Below, in pieces: positions 36,561 through 44,706 of a stretch of 64,000 bases of DNA. This stretch comes from Lysobacter sp. A03 (GTDB taxonomy: Bacteria > Pseudomonadota > Gammaproteobacteria > Xanthomonadales > Xanthomonadaceae). How positions within the stretch are numbered: position 1 is the stretch's first letter; each line of letters opens with the position of its first letter. The stretch covers positions 51,015-115,014 of the forward strand of contig NZ_JXSS01000027.1 in assembly GCF_000855665.1 (NCBI RefSeq), written 5' to 3'. The position numbers and the translations under genes were made by a program. Under the pieces are notes generated by a model. The model did not search any database, was not told the origin of the DNA, and worked only from the letters and a program-made list of their open reading frames with translations.

Positions 36561-37502
36561 TCAGGCGAGTTCGTTCAACCAGTCGCGCGGTCGCAGGTAA
36601 TCTGCCAGCCTCGCCTCGGCGCTGCCGGCTTCCGGCGTGTAGCCGTACTCCCAGCGCACCAATGGTGGCAGGCTCATCAGGATCGATTCGCTGCGCCCGC
36701 CCGACTGCAGGCCGAACAGGGTGCCGCGATCCAGCACCAGGTTGAACTCGACGTAGCGGCCGCGGCGGTAGAGCTGGAATTGGCGCTCGTGATCGCCGTA
36801 AGGGACATCCTTGCGACGCTCCACGATCGGCAGGTAGGCATCCAGGAAGCCGTCGCCGACCGCGCGCATGTAGCCGAACTCGCGCTCGAAGTCCTCGCTC
36901 AGGTCGTCGAAAAACAGACCGCCGACACCGCGGGTCTCGTTGCGGTGCTTGACGAAAAAGTAGTCATCGCACCAGCGCTTGTGCGCCTCGTAGCGGGCGT
37001 CACCGCCGAAGGGCGCGCACAGCTCACGCGCGGTGCGGTGCCAGTGCAGCACGTCTTCGTCGAACGGATAGAACGGGGTCAGGTCGAAGCCACCACCGAA
37101 CCAGGAAGCAACTGTCTCGCCGTCACGCATGGCGCGGAAATGCCGAACGTTGGCGTGGGTGGTGGGCAGGTAGGGATTGCGCGGGTGGAACACCAGCGAT
37201 ACGCCGATCGCCCGCCACGCCGCGCCGGCAAGCTCCGGCCGGTTGGCACTCGCCGACGGCGGCAGCGTGCTGCCGGAGACGTCCGAGAAGCCGATACCGG
37301 CCTGTTCGAAGACCGCGCCGTCGCGCAGGATCCGGGTACGGCCGCCGCCGCCTTCGGCGCGGATCCAGTTGTCCTCGCCGAACCGGGCGCTGCCGTCGGC
37401 CTGCTCGATCGCAGCGCAGATGCGGTTCTGCAGGTCGGTGAGGTAGCTGCGGACACGCGCGAAGTCGTGGTCGGATTCTTTCGGGGATGCGGGCAGGTTC
37501 AT
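36561..37502 (-). CDS. hemF: oxygen-dependent coproporphyrinogen III oxidase
   Basis: A 313-residue cytoplasmic enzyme that converts coproporphyrinogen III to protoporphyrinogen IX using O2 in heme synthesis. Length and sequence match Hem[11 protein letters not shown] near residue 49, [14 protein letters not shown] near 108-121 with its conserved histidines, [13 protein letters not shown] near 133-145, and GGLFFDDL near 193. It is encoded 40 bases downstream of tssL on the same strand, so low-level read-through from the secretion arm is possible, but function is unrelated. Confidence 0.96.
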   Translation of the reverse strand: MNLPASPKESDHDFARVRSYLTDLQNRICAAIEQADGSARFGEDNWIRAEGGGGRTRILRDGAVFEQAGIGFSDVSGSTLPPSASANRPELAGAAWRAIGVSLVFHPRNPYLPTTHANVRHFRAMRDGETVASWFGGGFDLTPFYPFDEDVLHWHRTARELCAPFGGDARYEAHKRWCDDYFFVKHRNETRGVGGLFFDDLSEDFEREFGYMRAVGDGFLDAYLPIVERRKDVPYGDHERQFQLYRRGRYVEFNLVLDRGTLFGLQSGGRSESILMSLPPLVRWEYGYTPEAGSAEARLADYLRPRDWLNELA

Positions 37503-37542
37503 CCGCCCATTCTAGTGGAGACCCGCGACCGCATCTGCCCGC

Positions 37543-38331
37543 TCAGGGCAGGGTGATGGTCACGTGCGCGGTCTTGCCCGGCATCTGCACGACCTGCTGG
37601 TAGCCGGCCAGCTGTTTGCCGGTATCACGTGCGAGCATCGCGCTCAGGGTGAAGTACGCTCCCAGGCCAAGCACGGCGAACACCGCCAACGGTGCCCACA
37701 GCGGCATGACCCGGCGCAGCGCGTGGGCGACCCGGTCCGGCGGCGCCCAGTGCGGCGCGAAGCCGGTGCGCTTGCCCTTCAGGTAAACGATCTCGTCGCC
37801 CAGGCGGGCGACCAGATAGCCGAGCTTCTCCGGCCCTTCCAGACGGTACTTGCCCTCGAAGCCAAGCAGCAGGCAGTAGTGGTAGACCTCCAGCGATGGG
37901 AGCCGTGGCGCGCCCTGGGCACGCAGCTCCTCAAGGCGGTCGAAGAAGTGCTCACCGGCCAGGTGTTCGCCGAACAGGCGCAACTGCAGGGGGTTGCGTT
38001 CCCATTCCTCGCGCAGCGACGAGGGCTGGCCGAGCATCGCCTCATCGACCGCGGCGCAGAACGCGTATTTCGCCGCGTAGATGTCTTCGGCGGCGATATC
38101 CAGCTTGGCTGCGCCACGTTCCACGCCTTCCAGGAAGCGCTGGATGGATGCCACGAACGCGCTCTCGCTGGTTGGCAACTGGCCACGCTTGAGCAGCATC
38201 AACAGGTAGAAGCCGTCGGCCATCAGCTCCAGCAGGCTGCGCGGGGTGGCGGTGCCGGACTGCGGCAACCCGGCATGGGCCGGGCCCAGCGAGGGCATGC
38301 GGTTGGGAACCGGTGGGTTGGGGTAGTTCAT
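37543..38331 (-). CDS. tssL: type VI secretion protein TssL (DotU/IcmH-like)
   Basis: This 262-residue tail-anchored inner-membrane protein is the TssL part of the T6SS membrane complex. The cytoplasmic helical domain covers about residues 25-200, with the DotU-typical ADGFYLLMLLKRG and FCAAVDEAML segments. A single transmembrane helix lies near residues 208-230, leaving a short periplasmic tail. No C-terminal OmpA-like peptidoglycan-binding domain is present. It is last in the tssJ-tssK-tssL arm. Its usual partner TssM is not encoded in this window. Confidence 0.92.
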   Translation of the reverse strand: MNYPNPPVPNRMPSLGPAHAGLPQSGTATPRSLLELMADGFYLLMLLKRGQLPTSESAFVASIQRFLEGVERGAAKLDIAAEDIYAAKYAFCAAVDEAMLGQPSSLREEWERNPLQLRLFGEHLAGEHFFDRLEELRAQGAPRLPSLEVYHYCLLLGFEGKYRLEGPEKLGYLVARLGDEIVYLKGKRTGFAPHWAPPDRVAHALRRVMPLWAPLAVFAVLGLGAYFTLSAMLARDTGKQLAGYQQVVQMPGKTAHVTITLP

Positions 38332-38377
38332 GGCGTCCTGCCTGGCGTGGATGGTGCGTTACGGGGTGACGGCTGCG

Positions 38378-39724
38378 CTACGGCGCCACGGCGATCAGTT
38401 CGAGCTTCAGCTCGCGCACGCCCGAGGGCACGTAGATCATCAACGACTGGGCCTTGAGCATGCGCTCGTACAGCGGGCCGCGTGCCTCGATGGCGAAGTA
38501 CTGCGCACCGGTACGCACCGGGATGGCCCCGGGAACCTGCGCGGCGTGGACCAGCTTCACGCCCGGCAGCGCCGACAGCACGCACTTGTCCACGTCGTCC
38601 GGGGCGCCGACCTTGAAGCGCACCGGCACGGTCTGGACCAGTTCGTTGGCTGGCATGTCCGCGCTGACCCCAAGGTAGAAAGCGGAATCCTCGTCGATGC
38701 GCTGGGAATCCAGGCGCCCCAGATGGAAGGACGGCTTGACCTCGCTGAGGGCGATCTTGAAATAGCGCGCGGAGATCACCGTGTCGAGCAGCGCGCGGAT
38801 GATCTCGAACAGGCGTTCGAACCCGGCCTCGGGCTGTGCGTGCTGGTAGTTGGGCAGGTCGGCCAGCGTGTGGCTGCGCGAGAACGTCAGCAGGCCGCCA
38901 GCCAGACGCAGAAGCTCCTGGTGCAGCCGCTCCGGGTGCAGGCCGGGATGGCGGAACAGGTGCGAGAGCGACGCAAACGCGCCATTGACAGTGTGCAGCA
39001 ACCAGAACGAGGCAATGTCGCCGGAGCGGAACTCGACCACCGAGTGCGAGGCCTCGCGGTGCAGGCCGTGGAGGGCGTCCGCCTTGGCCTGCAGGCTGTC
39101 CAGCAGCCGGCGCAACTGGAGCTGCAACTGTGGTGCTGAGCCAAGACTCAGGCTGGGTGCAACGAAGCCCTGGTCGATCTCGAAACCGCCGGTCGCGCTG
39201 CGGCGAATGCGCGCGACGGGCACGCTGACATACGGATCGCGCGGTTCGTCATCGCGCAGCAGACGTACGTTCTTGCCCAGATAGGCCAGCTCTGCCTCGC
39301 CGGCATCCGTGTACAGGTCGGTCGTCGCCCGGTTGGCCTGCATGTAGCGGCTATTGCCGCCGCTGTCGACCTCACCGGCGCAGTTGCCGCCGTGCTCCTT
39401 CAGCAGCGGCAGGGCGAGGTGCACGGTGGTGGACTGCACGCCATCGGGCAGAGCCTCCAGTGACATTGCCTCGGGCAGCAGGTCATCGCCGGGCGCGCTG
39501 TAGAACTCGCCATCGGGAAACACCACTGACAGTTGTTGCGCGCGCAGTGTCCCGGCAGCCAGGGCTTGGGCATCAAATTCGGCTTGGCGCAGCCCCCAGG
39601 AATAGGGCGCGATCGTGGTGGCCATCCGCTGCACACGGGCTTCGTGATAAGCGTCCTGACGCTGGAAGTGCTGCGGGCGCAGAAACAGGCCCTCGCCCCA
39701 GAAAACCTTCGACATCCCGGTCAT
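38378..39724 (-). CDS. tssK: type VI secretion baseplate protein TssK
   Basis: A 448-residue TssK of normal length. The family signature near the start (VFWGEGLFLRPQHFQRQD) is clear, and a C-terminal receptor-like domain follows beyond about residue 310. TssK trimers connect the phage-like baseplate to the TssJLM membrane complex. A second in-frame ATG at 39715 is nearly as likely as the one used. It lies between tssL (46 bases on) and tssJ (91 bases before) in the minus-strand arm. Confidence 0.94.
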   Translation of the reverse strand: MTGMSKVFWGEGLFLRPQHFQRQDAYHEARVQRMATTIAPYSWGLRQAEFDAQALAAGTLRAQQLSVVFPDGEFYSAPGDDLLPEAMSLEALPDGVQSTTVHLALPLLKEHGGNCAGEVDSGGNSRYMQANRATTDLYTDAGEAELAYLGKNVRLLRDDEPRDPYVSVPVARIRRSATGGFEIDQGFVAPSLSLGSAPQLQLQLRRLLDSLQAKADALHGLHREASHSVVEFRSGDIASFWLLHTVNGAFASLSHLFRHPGLHPERLHQELLRLAGGLLTFSRSHTLADLPNYQHAQPEAGFERLFEIIRALLDTVISARYFKIALSEVKPSFHLGRLDSQRIDEDSAFYLGVSADMPANELVQTVPVRFKVGAPDDVDKCVLSALPGVKLVHAAQVPGAIPVRTGAQYFAIEARGPLYERMLKAQSLMIYVPSGVRELKLELIAVAP

Positions 39725-39815
39725 GCGTCACTCAATCCTTTGCTGGAACCCGGCGTTCCCTGCATCCGCGGCGCAGGTTACACCATGTTCTGGAGAAGAT
39801 TTATCGCCTTGAGGA

Positions 39816-40496
39816 TCACCTGCCAACCGGTCCACAGCGGCTGGACGACAGGCTGTGGGCCGGTGTTGAAAGCCGCGTGACCAGCCCCGGCGACGCGGTG
39901 GTCATTGCGCAACCATGCAGTCCGACAGTAACCCCTTCGGCGTTCGTCTGGCCGGTGTCGAAGGTGAACCGCCAGCGGGTCGGTGCGGGGGCACGGAACA
40001 GTGCGACAACACCGATGTGGCTGGCATCGTCGGCCAGCGCTTCCAGCACCTCATGTCGCTTGCCGGGCGTGAGCAGGAATTCGGTCACCGAGACGAGGTC
40101 GTCGCCGAGCACGTCGTGCTCGCGCCGCTCGTCGAGAAACACGTCGAAGGCGGCATCGTCGAAGCGCTTTGCATTGCGTAACTGGTACACCCGCACCACC
40201 AGCGCCGCGGCACGCCCATCGTCACCGGTGTTGAGGTTGTCGCCTGCGTACAAACGGATGGGCAGCTCGACGCGCTGTGCCTCGCCCTGCTTGAGGCCGA
40301 CCGCCTGCAGGGTCTTGCCGATGGCCTGCTTGACTCCACCACCCTGGCTGGCGCATCCGGAGGCCGCCAGACAGGCGGCTGTGACCAGAAGGCAGGCAAC
40401 CCGTCGAACAGCGCTGACGGGCGGGCGGGACGGCCGCGTGCGCGAGGACGGTGATTCACGGGAATCCGTATCGGAATAGCGGTAAACAGCGTCCAT
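39816..40496 (-). CDS. tssJ: type VI secretion outer-membrane lipoprotein TssJ
   Basis: A 226-residue lipoprotein. After an unusually long, arginine-rich N-region, a hydrophobic segment ends in the lipobox LAASGC near residue 48. The mature domain has the TssJ beta-sandwich pattern with LVVRVYQLRNAKRFDDA and a final FDTGQTNAEGV region. TssJ anchors the membrane complex to the outer membrane. The ATG at 40496 is preferred over 40511 because GGAG lies six to ten bases before it. It heads the minus arm, divergent from the plus arm across 280 bases. Confidence 0.85.
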   Translation of the reverse strand: MDAVYRYSDTDSRESPSSRTRPSRPPVSAVRRVACLLVTAACLAASGCASQGGGVKQAIGKTLQAVGLKQGEAQRVELPIRLYAGDNLNTGDDGRAAALVVRVYQLRNAKRFDDAAFDVFLDERREHDVLGDDLVSVTEFLLTPGKRHEVLEALADDASHIGVVALFRAPAPTRWRFTFDTGQTNAEGVTVGLHGCAMTTASPGLVTRLSTPAHSLSSSRCGPVGR

Positions 40497-40511
40497 TGCG
40501 TGCCACTCCAT

Positions 40512-40776
40512 TCGTAAAGTCGGGCCCCGATGCCCGGATTACCATGCCGGGATTGTCCCGACGGCGGCAACCGTGACTTGCTCCGACGCATGCGACGGCA
40601 TGTGCCGACTTGGCATCACGCCTTGCGTGCTCAACAATACCCGCCGCCAACGAACCGCTTGACGGCCGGTGGCGTAGGCTACTATATCTAGTCGAAGGCG
40701 CAGCAAGTGCCTTCGAACTGTTCATGGAGTGACAGGCCGCCGCACCCGGTGCGGGGTTCACAAGGAGAGTGGAGAG
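40512..40776. promoter_or_regulatory. divergent promoter region between the two T6SS arms
   Basis: This gap separates tssJ from the TPR lipoprotein gene. On the plus strand TTGACG (40659-40664) and TATATC (40683-40688), 18 bases apart, form a plausible sigma70 promoter. Just after it a perfect 8-base inverted repeat, TCGAAGGC (40692-40699) and GCCTTCGA (40709-40716), lies where transcription would begin. It could be an operator or a leader hairpin controlling the secretion operon. Confidence 0.55.
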
Positions 40777-41391
40777 ATGCAGCCGTTCCCGTATTCCGTC
40801 GTCTGCCGTGTGCTGGCCGTTGCCACGCTGGTGCCGATTCTGGCGGCGTGCAACACGATGCCAGCCAAGACCGGTGACTACGCGATGGTGCTGGACAACG
40901 CGGAGGCCGCCGTCAAGGCGGGGCGCGTCGAGTCGGCGCTGGTCAGCTTCGACGAAGCGGCCCGGGCCGACCCCACCAGCAAGCAGCCATGGCTGCGGAT
41001 CGCCCAGTTGCAATTCGATGCCGGCAACTACGGACGCGCCATCGTCGCTGCTGAAGAAGTCCTGCACCGCGATCCCGCCGACCAGGTCGCCGACAGCGTC
41101 TTGACCGTGTCCGGCCTGCGCATCGCGTCGCAATCGCTGGAGCGGCTCCAGGGCAGTGGTGCTTTGGCTTCGCAAACGGCCCGCATCGAAGCTGAGCGCC
41201 TTGCCGCGACCATGCGCGCCACCATGGGCGAGACCATTCTCGACAGCGGCCCACCGCCGGCCCCGAAGGCCCGCACCCGCGCCCCGACACGCCGCGCCAG
41301 CACGCCAACGCCGAAGCCGGCGACCCAGGCCACCGAGAAGCCGAAGAGTGCTTCGGATATCGCCAACCCCTTCGGTGGCATGGGCAACTGA
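40777..41391 (+). CDS. TPR-repeat lipoprotein at the head of the T6SS operon
   Basis: A 204-residue putative lipoprotein. A signal peptide ends in the lipobox ILAAC (Cys22). About residues 30-115 form two or three tetratricopeptide-like helical repeats (ALVSFDEAARADP; ARAIVAAEEVL-like spacing). The tail from about residue 160 is rich in Pro, Ala, Arg and Lys and low in complexity. The ATG at 40777 is preceded by AAGGAG. It is first of the eight-gene plus arm, 34 bases before tssB. Similar TPR lipoproteins accompany some T6SS clusters, but its role is unknown; a periplasmic scaffold is one possibility. Confidence 0.78.
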   Translation: MQPFPYSVVCRVLAVATLVPILAACNTMPAKTGDYAMVLDNAEAAVKAGRVESALVSFDEAARADPTSKQPWLRIAQLQFDAGNYGRAIVAAEEVLHRDPADQVADSVLTVSGLRIASQSLERLQGSGALASQTARIEAERLAATMRATMGETILDSGPPPAPKARTRAPTRRASTPTPKPATQATEKPKSASDIANPFGGMGN

Positions 41392-41425
41392 GCCTCCGAA
41401 TCCGCATGCGATCGTCAGGGAGACG

Positions 41426-41941
41426 ATGAAGATGTCCAAGAAGGAAAGCACCCAGAAGCGCCTGCAGAAGGTCCGTCCGCCGCGCGTCCAGCTCACCTAT
41501 GACGTCGAGAAGGGCGATGCGATCGAGCAGAAGGAGATCCCTTTCGTCGTCGGCGTCCTGGGTGACTTCAGTGGCCAGCCAGACGAGCCGTTGCCGAAGT
41601 TGAAAGACCGCAAGTTCGTCAACGTCGACCTGGACAACTTCGATGAGGTGATCTCCGGCATGGCGCCGCGTGCCGCCTACCGGGTGCCCAACAAGCTCTC
41701 GGACAGTGGCGGCGAGTTCGCCGTCGAGCTGAAGTTCAACTCGATCGATGACTTCCGCCCCGAGGCGGTGGTCGAGCAGGTCGAACCGCTGCGCAAGCTG
41801 CTGGAAGCGCGCTCCAAGCTCGCCGACCTGCGCAACAAGGTCGCCGGCAACGAGAAGCTGGAAGACCTGCTCAACGATGTCCTGGCCAACACCGAGCAGC
41901 TTCGACAGCTCGGCCAGAACGACCCGGCTGACGAGGAGTAA
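41426..41941 (+). CDS. tssB: type VI secretion sheath small subunit TssB (VipA)
   Basis: This 171-residue protein is TssB, which with TssC builds the contractile sheath. Family-typical stretches are LTYDVEKGD near residue 25, PFVVGVLGDFSG near 40-51, and RKFVNVDLDNFDEV near 64-77; the C-terminal helices lie beyond about residue 105. An in-frame ATG at 41432 is an alternative start; the ATG at 41426 lies after a CAGGGAG ribosome-binding site. The tssC gene starts four bases after the stop. Confidence 0.96.
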   Translation: MKMSKKESTQKRLQKVRPPRVQLTYDVEKGDAIEQKEIPFVVGVLGDFSGQPDEPLPKLKDRKFVNVDLDNFDEVISGMAPRAAYRVPNKLSDSGGEFAVELKFNSIDDFRPEAVVEQVEPLRKLLEARSKLADLRNKVAGNEKLEDLLNDVLANTEQLRQLGQNDPADEE

Positions 41942-41945
41942 TGCC

Positions 41946-43436
41946 ATGAACACCCAGGCAAGCGCGGCGCCGGCACAGGCCACGACCACCACTTCCGAGC
42001 CGGGTCTGCTCGACCAGATCGTCGAGCAGAGCAAGGTCGCCCGGTCCGACGCCGAGCACCAGCGTGCCCGCGACATCATCTCCGAGCTCGCTCGCGAGGT
42101 CCTCAAGGGCACCGTGGTCGTCTCGGAAAACCTCAATCTGACCCTGGATGCACGCGTCGCCGAGCTGGACCGGATGATCTCCGAGCAGCTGACCGCGGTG
42201 ATGCACGCCCCGCAGTTCCAGCAACTGGAGTCCACCTGGCGCGGCCTGCATTACCTGTGCAGCCAGACCTCCACCGGGACGCAGTTGAAAATCAAGGTCC
42301 TCAACGCGCCCAAGAAGGACGTGGTCAAGGACTTCAAGTCCGCGATCGACTTCGATCAGAGCGCGCTGTTCAAAAAAGTGTACGAGGAGGAATTCGGCAC
42401 CTTCGGTGGCTCGCCGTTCGGCGCCTTGCTGGGCGATTACAACATCGGCCGCCAGCCCGAGGACATGTACTTTATCGAGCAGATGTCGCACGTGGCTGCT
42501 GCTGCACACGCGCCCTTCGTGGCCGCCGCCAGCGAGGACATGTTCGGTCTGGAAAGCTTCACCGAGATGGGCAAGCCGCGCGACCTGGCCAAGGTGTTCG
42601 ACACCATCGAATACGCCAAGTGGAAGTCGTTCCGGGATTCCGAGGACAGCCGCTACGTCGGCCTGACGCTGCCGCGCTTCCTGGGCCGACTGCCGTACAA
42701 CCCCAAGGACGGCACCACGGTGGAGGGCTTCAACTATGTCGAGGATGTCGACGGCAACGACCACTCCAAGTACCTGTGGTGCAACACCGCCTACGCGTTT
42801 GGCGCGCGGCTGACCAAGGCCTTCGAGGACTTCGGCTGGTGCGCGGCGATCCGCGGCGTGGAAGGTGGCGGACTGGTAGAGGACCTGCCGACCCACACCT
42901 TCCGTACCGACGATGGCGAGGTGGCCCTGAAGTGCCCGACCGAGGTGGCGATTACCGACCGGCGCGAAAAGGAACTCTCCGATCTGGGCTTCATTCCGCT
43001 GGTGCACTGCAAGAACACCGATTACGCCGCATTCTTCGGCGCCCAATCGGCTCAGAAGCCCAAGAAGTACAACACCGACGCGGCCAATGCGAACGCGTCG
43101 CTGTCGTCCCAGCTGCAGTACATGTTTGCCGTCTCCCGCGTCGCCCATTACCTCAAGGCAATGATGCGGGAGAAGATCGGCAGTTTTGCCTCGGCCGGTA
43201 ATGTCGAGGATTTCCTCAACCGGTGGGTTGCGCAGTACGTGTTGTTGGATGACAACGCGACGCAGGAAGCGAAAGCGCAATACCCACTGCGAGAGGCTTC
43301 GGTGCAGGTGTCGGAAGTACCCGGAAAGCCCGGTGTGTACCGGGCGGTGTCCTTCCTTCGCCCGCATTTCCAGCTCGACGAGCTATCGGTGTCATTACGC
43401 CTGGTCGCTGAGCTTCCCGCCAGCGCCAAGGGGTAA
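41946..43436 (+). CDS. tssC: type VI secretion sheath large subunit TssC (VipB)
   Basis: The 496-residue TssC is full length. LESTWRGLHYL near residue 97, GDYNIGR near 165 and RLPYNPKDGT near 250 are family landmarks; the C-terminal domain near 430-490 packs against TssB. The sheath contracts to drive the Hcp tube out of the cell. It lies four bases after tssB, and 158 bases separate it from hcp, a larger gap than elsewhere in this arm, holding a strong hairpin. Confidence 0.97.
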   Translation: MNTQASAAPAQATTTTSEPGLLDQIVEQSKVARSDAEHQRARDIISELAREVLKGTVVVSENLNLTLDARVAELDRMISEQLTAVMHAPQFQQLESTWRGLHYLCSQTSTGTQLKIKVLNAPKKDVVKDFKSAIDFDQSALFKKVYEEEFGTFGGSPFGALLGDYNIGRQPEDMYFIEQMSHVAAAAHAPFVAAASEDMFGLESFTEMGKPRDLAKVFDTIEYAKWKSFRDSEDSRYVGLTLPRFLGRLPYNPKDGTTVEGFNYVEDVDGNDHSKYLWCNTAYAFGARLTKAFEDFGWCAAIRGVEGGGLVEDLPTHTFRTDDGEVALKCPTEVAITDRREKELSDLGFIPLVHCKNTDYAAFFGAQSAQKPKKYNTDAANANASLSSQLQYMFAVSRVAHYLKAMMREKIGSFASAGNVEDFLNRWVAQYVLLDDNATQEAKAQYPLREASVQVSEVPGKPGVYRAVSFLRPHFQLDELSVSLRLVAELPASAKG

Positions 43437-43534
43437 CCGCCACTCGCGTGCTGAAAGGCGGTCGACACTACGGGACAAAGATCCCGGTGGGGCTGGCCGC
43501 CCGCTTTGGTTCTATCAAGTTGGCAGCAACTACT

Positions 43535-43555
43535 GCACCGGGCTTGTCCCGGTGC
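43535..43555 (+). promoter_or_regulatory. hairpin in the hcp leader
   Basis: A perfect 8-base stem GCACCGGG (43535-43542) and CCCGGTGC (43548-43555) with a five-base loop lies 40 bases before the hcp start. No T tract follows, so it is not a typical terminator. It could stabilise the hcp transcript after processing, which would suit a protein needed in great excess. Confidence 0.5.
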
Positions 43556-43594
43556 TGACTCTCACGGAAGAACGGAACAAAAGGAAACCAGATC

Positions 43595-44092
43595 ATGCAG
43601 CATGCATTCCTCAGCATTGACACCATCAAGGGTGAGTCCAAGGACTCCGAGCACAAGGACTGGATCGAGATCGAGTCCTTCAACCAGGATGTCCTGCAGC
43701 CGCGTTCGGCTACCGCGTCCAGCGCTGGCGGCACCACCGCGGCACGCGTGGAAATGTCCCCGATCGAGATCAACAAGCGTATCGATCTCGCATCGACGGC
43801 CCTGTTCCAGGCGTGCGCCAACGGCACCACGTTCCCCAAGGCCCGCATCGAGTTCATGCGTGCCGACAAGGACGGCAAGGCGATCAATTACTACACGATC
43901 GAACTGCTGAACGTGCTGGTCCACCGCGTGTCCACCGGGATGGGCCATGACGGCATGCCGTCCGAGCAGGTCCAGTTGAGCTTCGGTGCGATCAAGTGGA
44001 CCTACACCCAGCAGAAGCAGGGTGGCGGCGTCGGCGGCAAGGCCGTCGCGCAGTGGAGCAACACCGACAACACGCCCAGCTACCGGGTCTGA
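43595..44092 (+). CDS. hcp: type VI secretion tube protein Hcp
   Basis: A 165-residue Hcp (TssD) of usual length; six copies form each ring of the inner tube that carries effectors. The N-terminus (FLSIDTIKGES) and the core strands KARIEFMRADKDGK and YYTIELLNVLV near residues 83-108 match the family, and a C-terminal GAIKWTYTQQ near residue 128 does so as well. There is no extension that would mark a fused effector. A ribosome-binding AAAGGAAA lies upstream of ATG 43595. Confidence 0.95.
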   Translation: MQHAFLSIDTIKGESKDSEHKDWIEIESFNQDVLQPRSATASSAGGTTAARVEMSPIEINKRIDLASTALFQACANGTTFPKARIEFMRADKDGKAINYYTIELLNVLVHRVSTGMGHDGMPSEQVQLSFGAIKWTYTQQKQGGGVGGKAVAQWSNTDNTPSYRV

Positions 44093-44205
44093 TGCTCGTA
44101 AAGACCTGATGGGTCGGTGCGATGGCGGCCAGCCGGTCGTCATCGCATTGTATTTCCGGGCTGCACTCCGCATCCGGCCAGTGGCGCGTAGGCAGACAGG
44201 GAACC

Positions 44206-44691
44206 ATGAAAGGATTCGAACCCAGCCTCCTGGAAAAGCTGTTTGACGATCAACCTCGCGTCACCGCTGCCAGCGGCATTTTCAAGTCGATCTCGCTGGA
44301 CCAGTACAAGGAATCGGTCGCCCGTGACCTGGAAGGCCTGCTCAACAGCCGGGCCGCCTTTGCCGAGGACGACCTGAAGGAATTCCCCCATTGCCGCAAC
44401 TCGCTGATGACCTACGGGTTGCGCGACTTTTCCACGATGAGCCTGGCCAACGGCCAGGACCGTGCCGCGATCTGCCTCTCGCTCGAGCAGGCGATCGCTC
44501 GCCACGAGCCGCGTCTGCACAACGTCCGCGTCACCCTGGAAGGCAACAGCCGCTCGGTGGGTGGCCTGCACTTCTCGATCCACGGTCTGCTGGACGTACG
44601 CCCGGCACGCGAGCCGATCAGTTTCGACGCGATGCTGCAGCCCAGCACCCTGCAGTACTCGGTCAGCAGGTTGCGCCGTGCGGCGGCCTGA
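44206..44691 (+). CDS. tssE: type VI secretion baseplate protein TssE (gp25-like)
   Basis: A 161-residue TssE of the phage T4 gp25-like lysozyme-fold family, which starts sheath assembly at the baseplate. Family landmarks are the early YKESVARDLEGLLNSR near residues 30-45, RNSLMTYGLRD near 64-74 and IARHEPRLHNVRV near 95-107 including the EPR triplet that is conserved in gp25 proteins. The ATG at 44206 follows CAGGGA. tssF begins 15 bases after its stop. Confidence 0.93.
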   Translation: MKGFEPSLLEKLFDDQPRVTAASGIFKSISLDQYKESVARDLEGLLNSRAAFAEDDLKEFPHCRNSLMTYGLRDFSTMSLANGQDRAAICLSLEQAIARHEPRLHNVRVTLEGNSRSVGGLHFSIHGLLDVRPAREPISFDAMLQPSTLQYSVSRLRRAAA

Positions 44692-44706
44692 CCGGAGACG
44701 CAGCTG

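Noticed and set aside
43520..43536. Sigma54-like promoter (TTGGCA then CTGCA) before hcp
   Set aside because: The spacing between GG and GC is 11 bases where sigma54 strictly needs 10.
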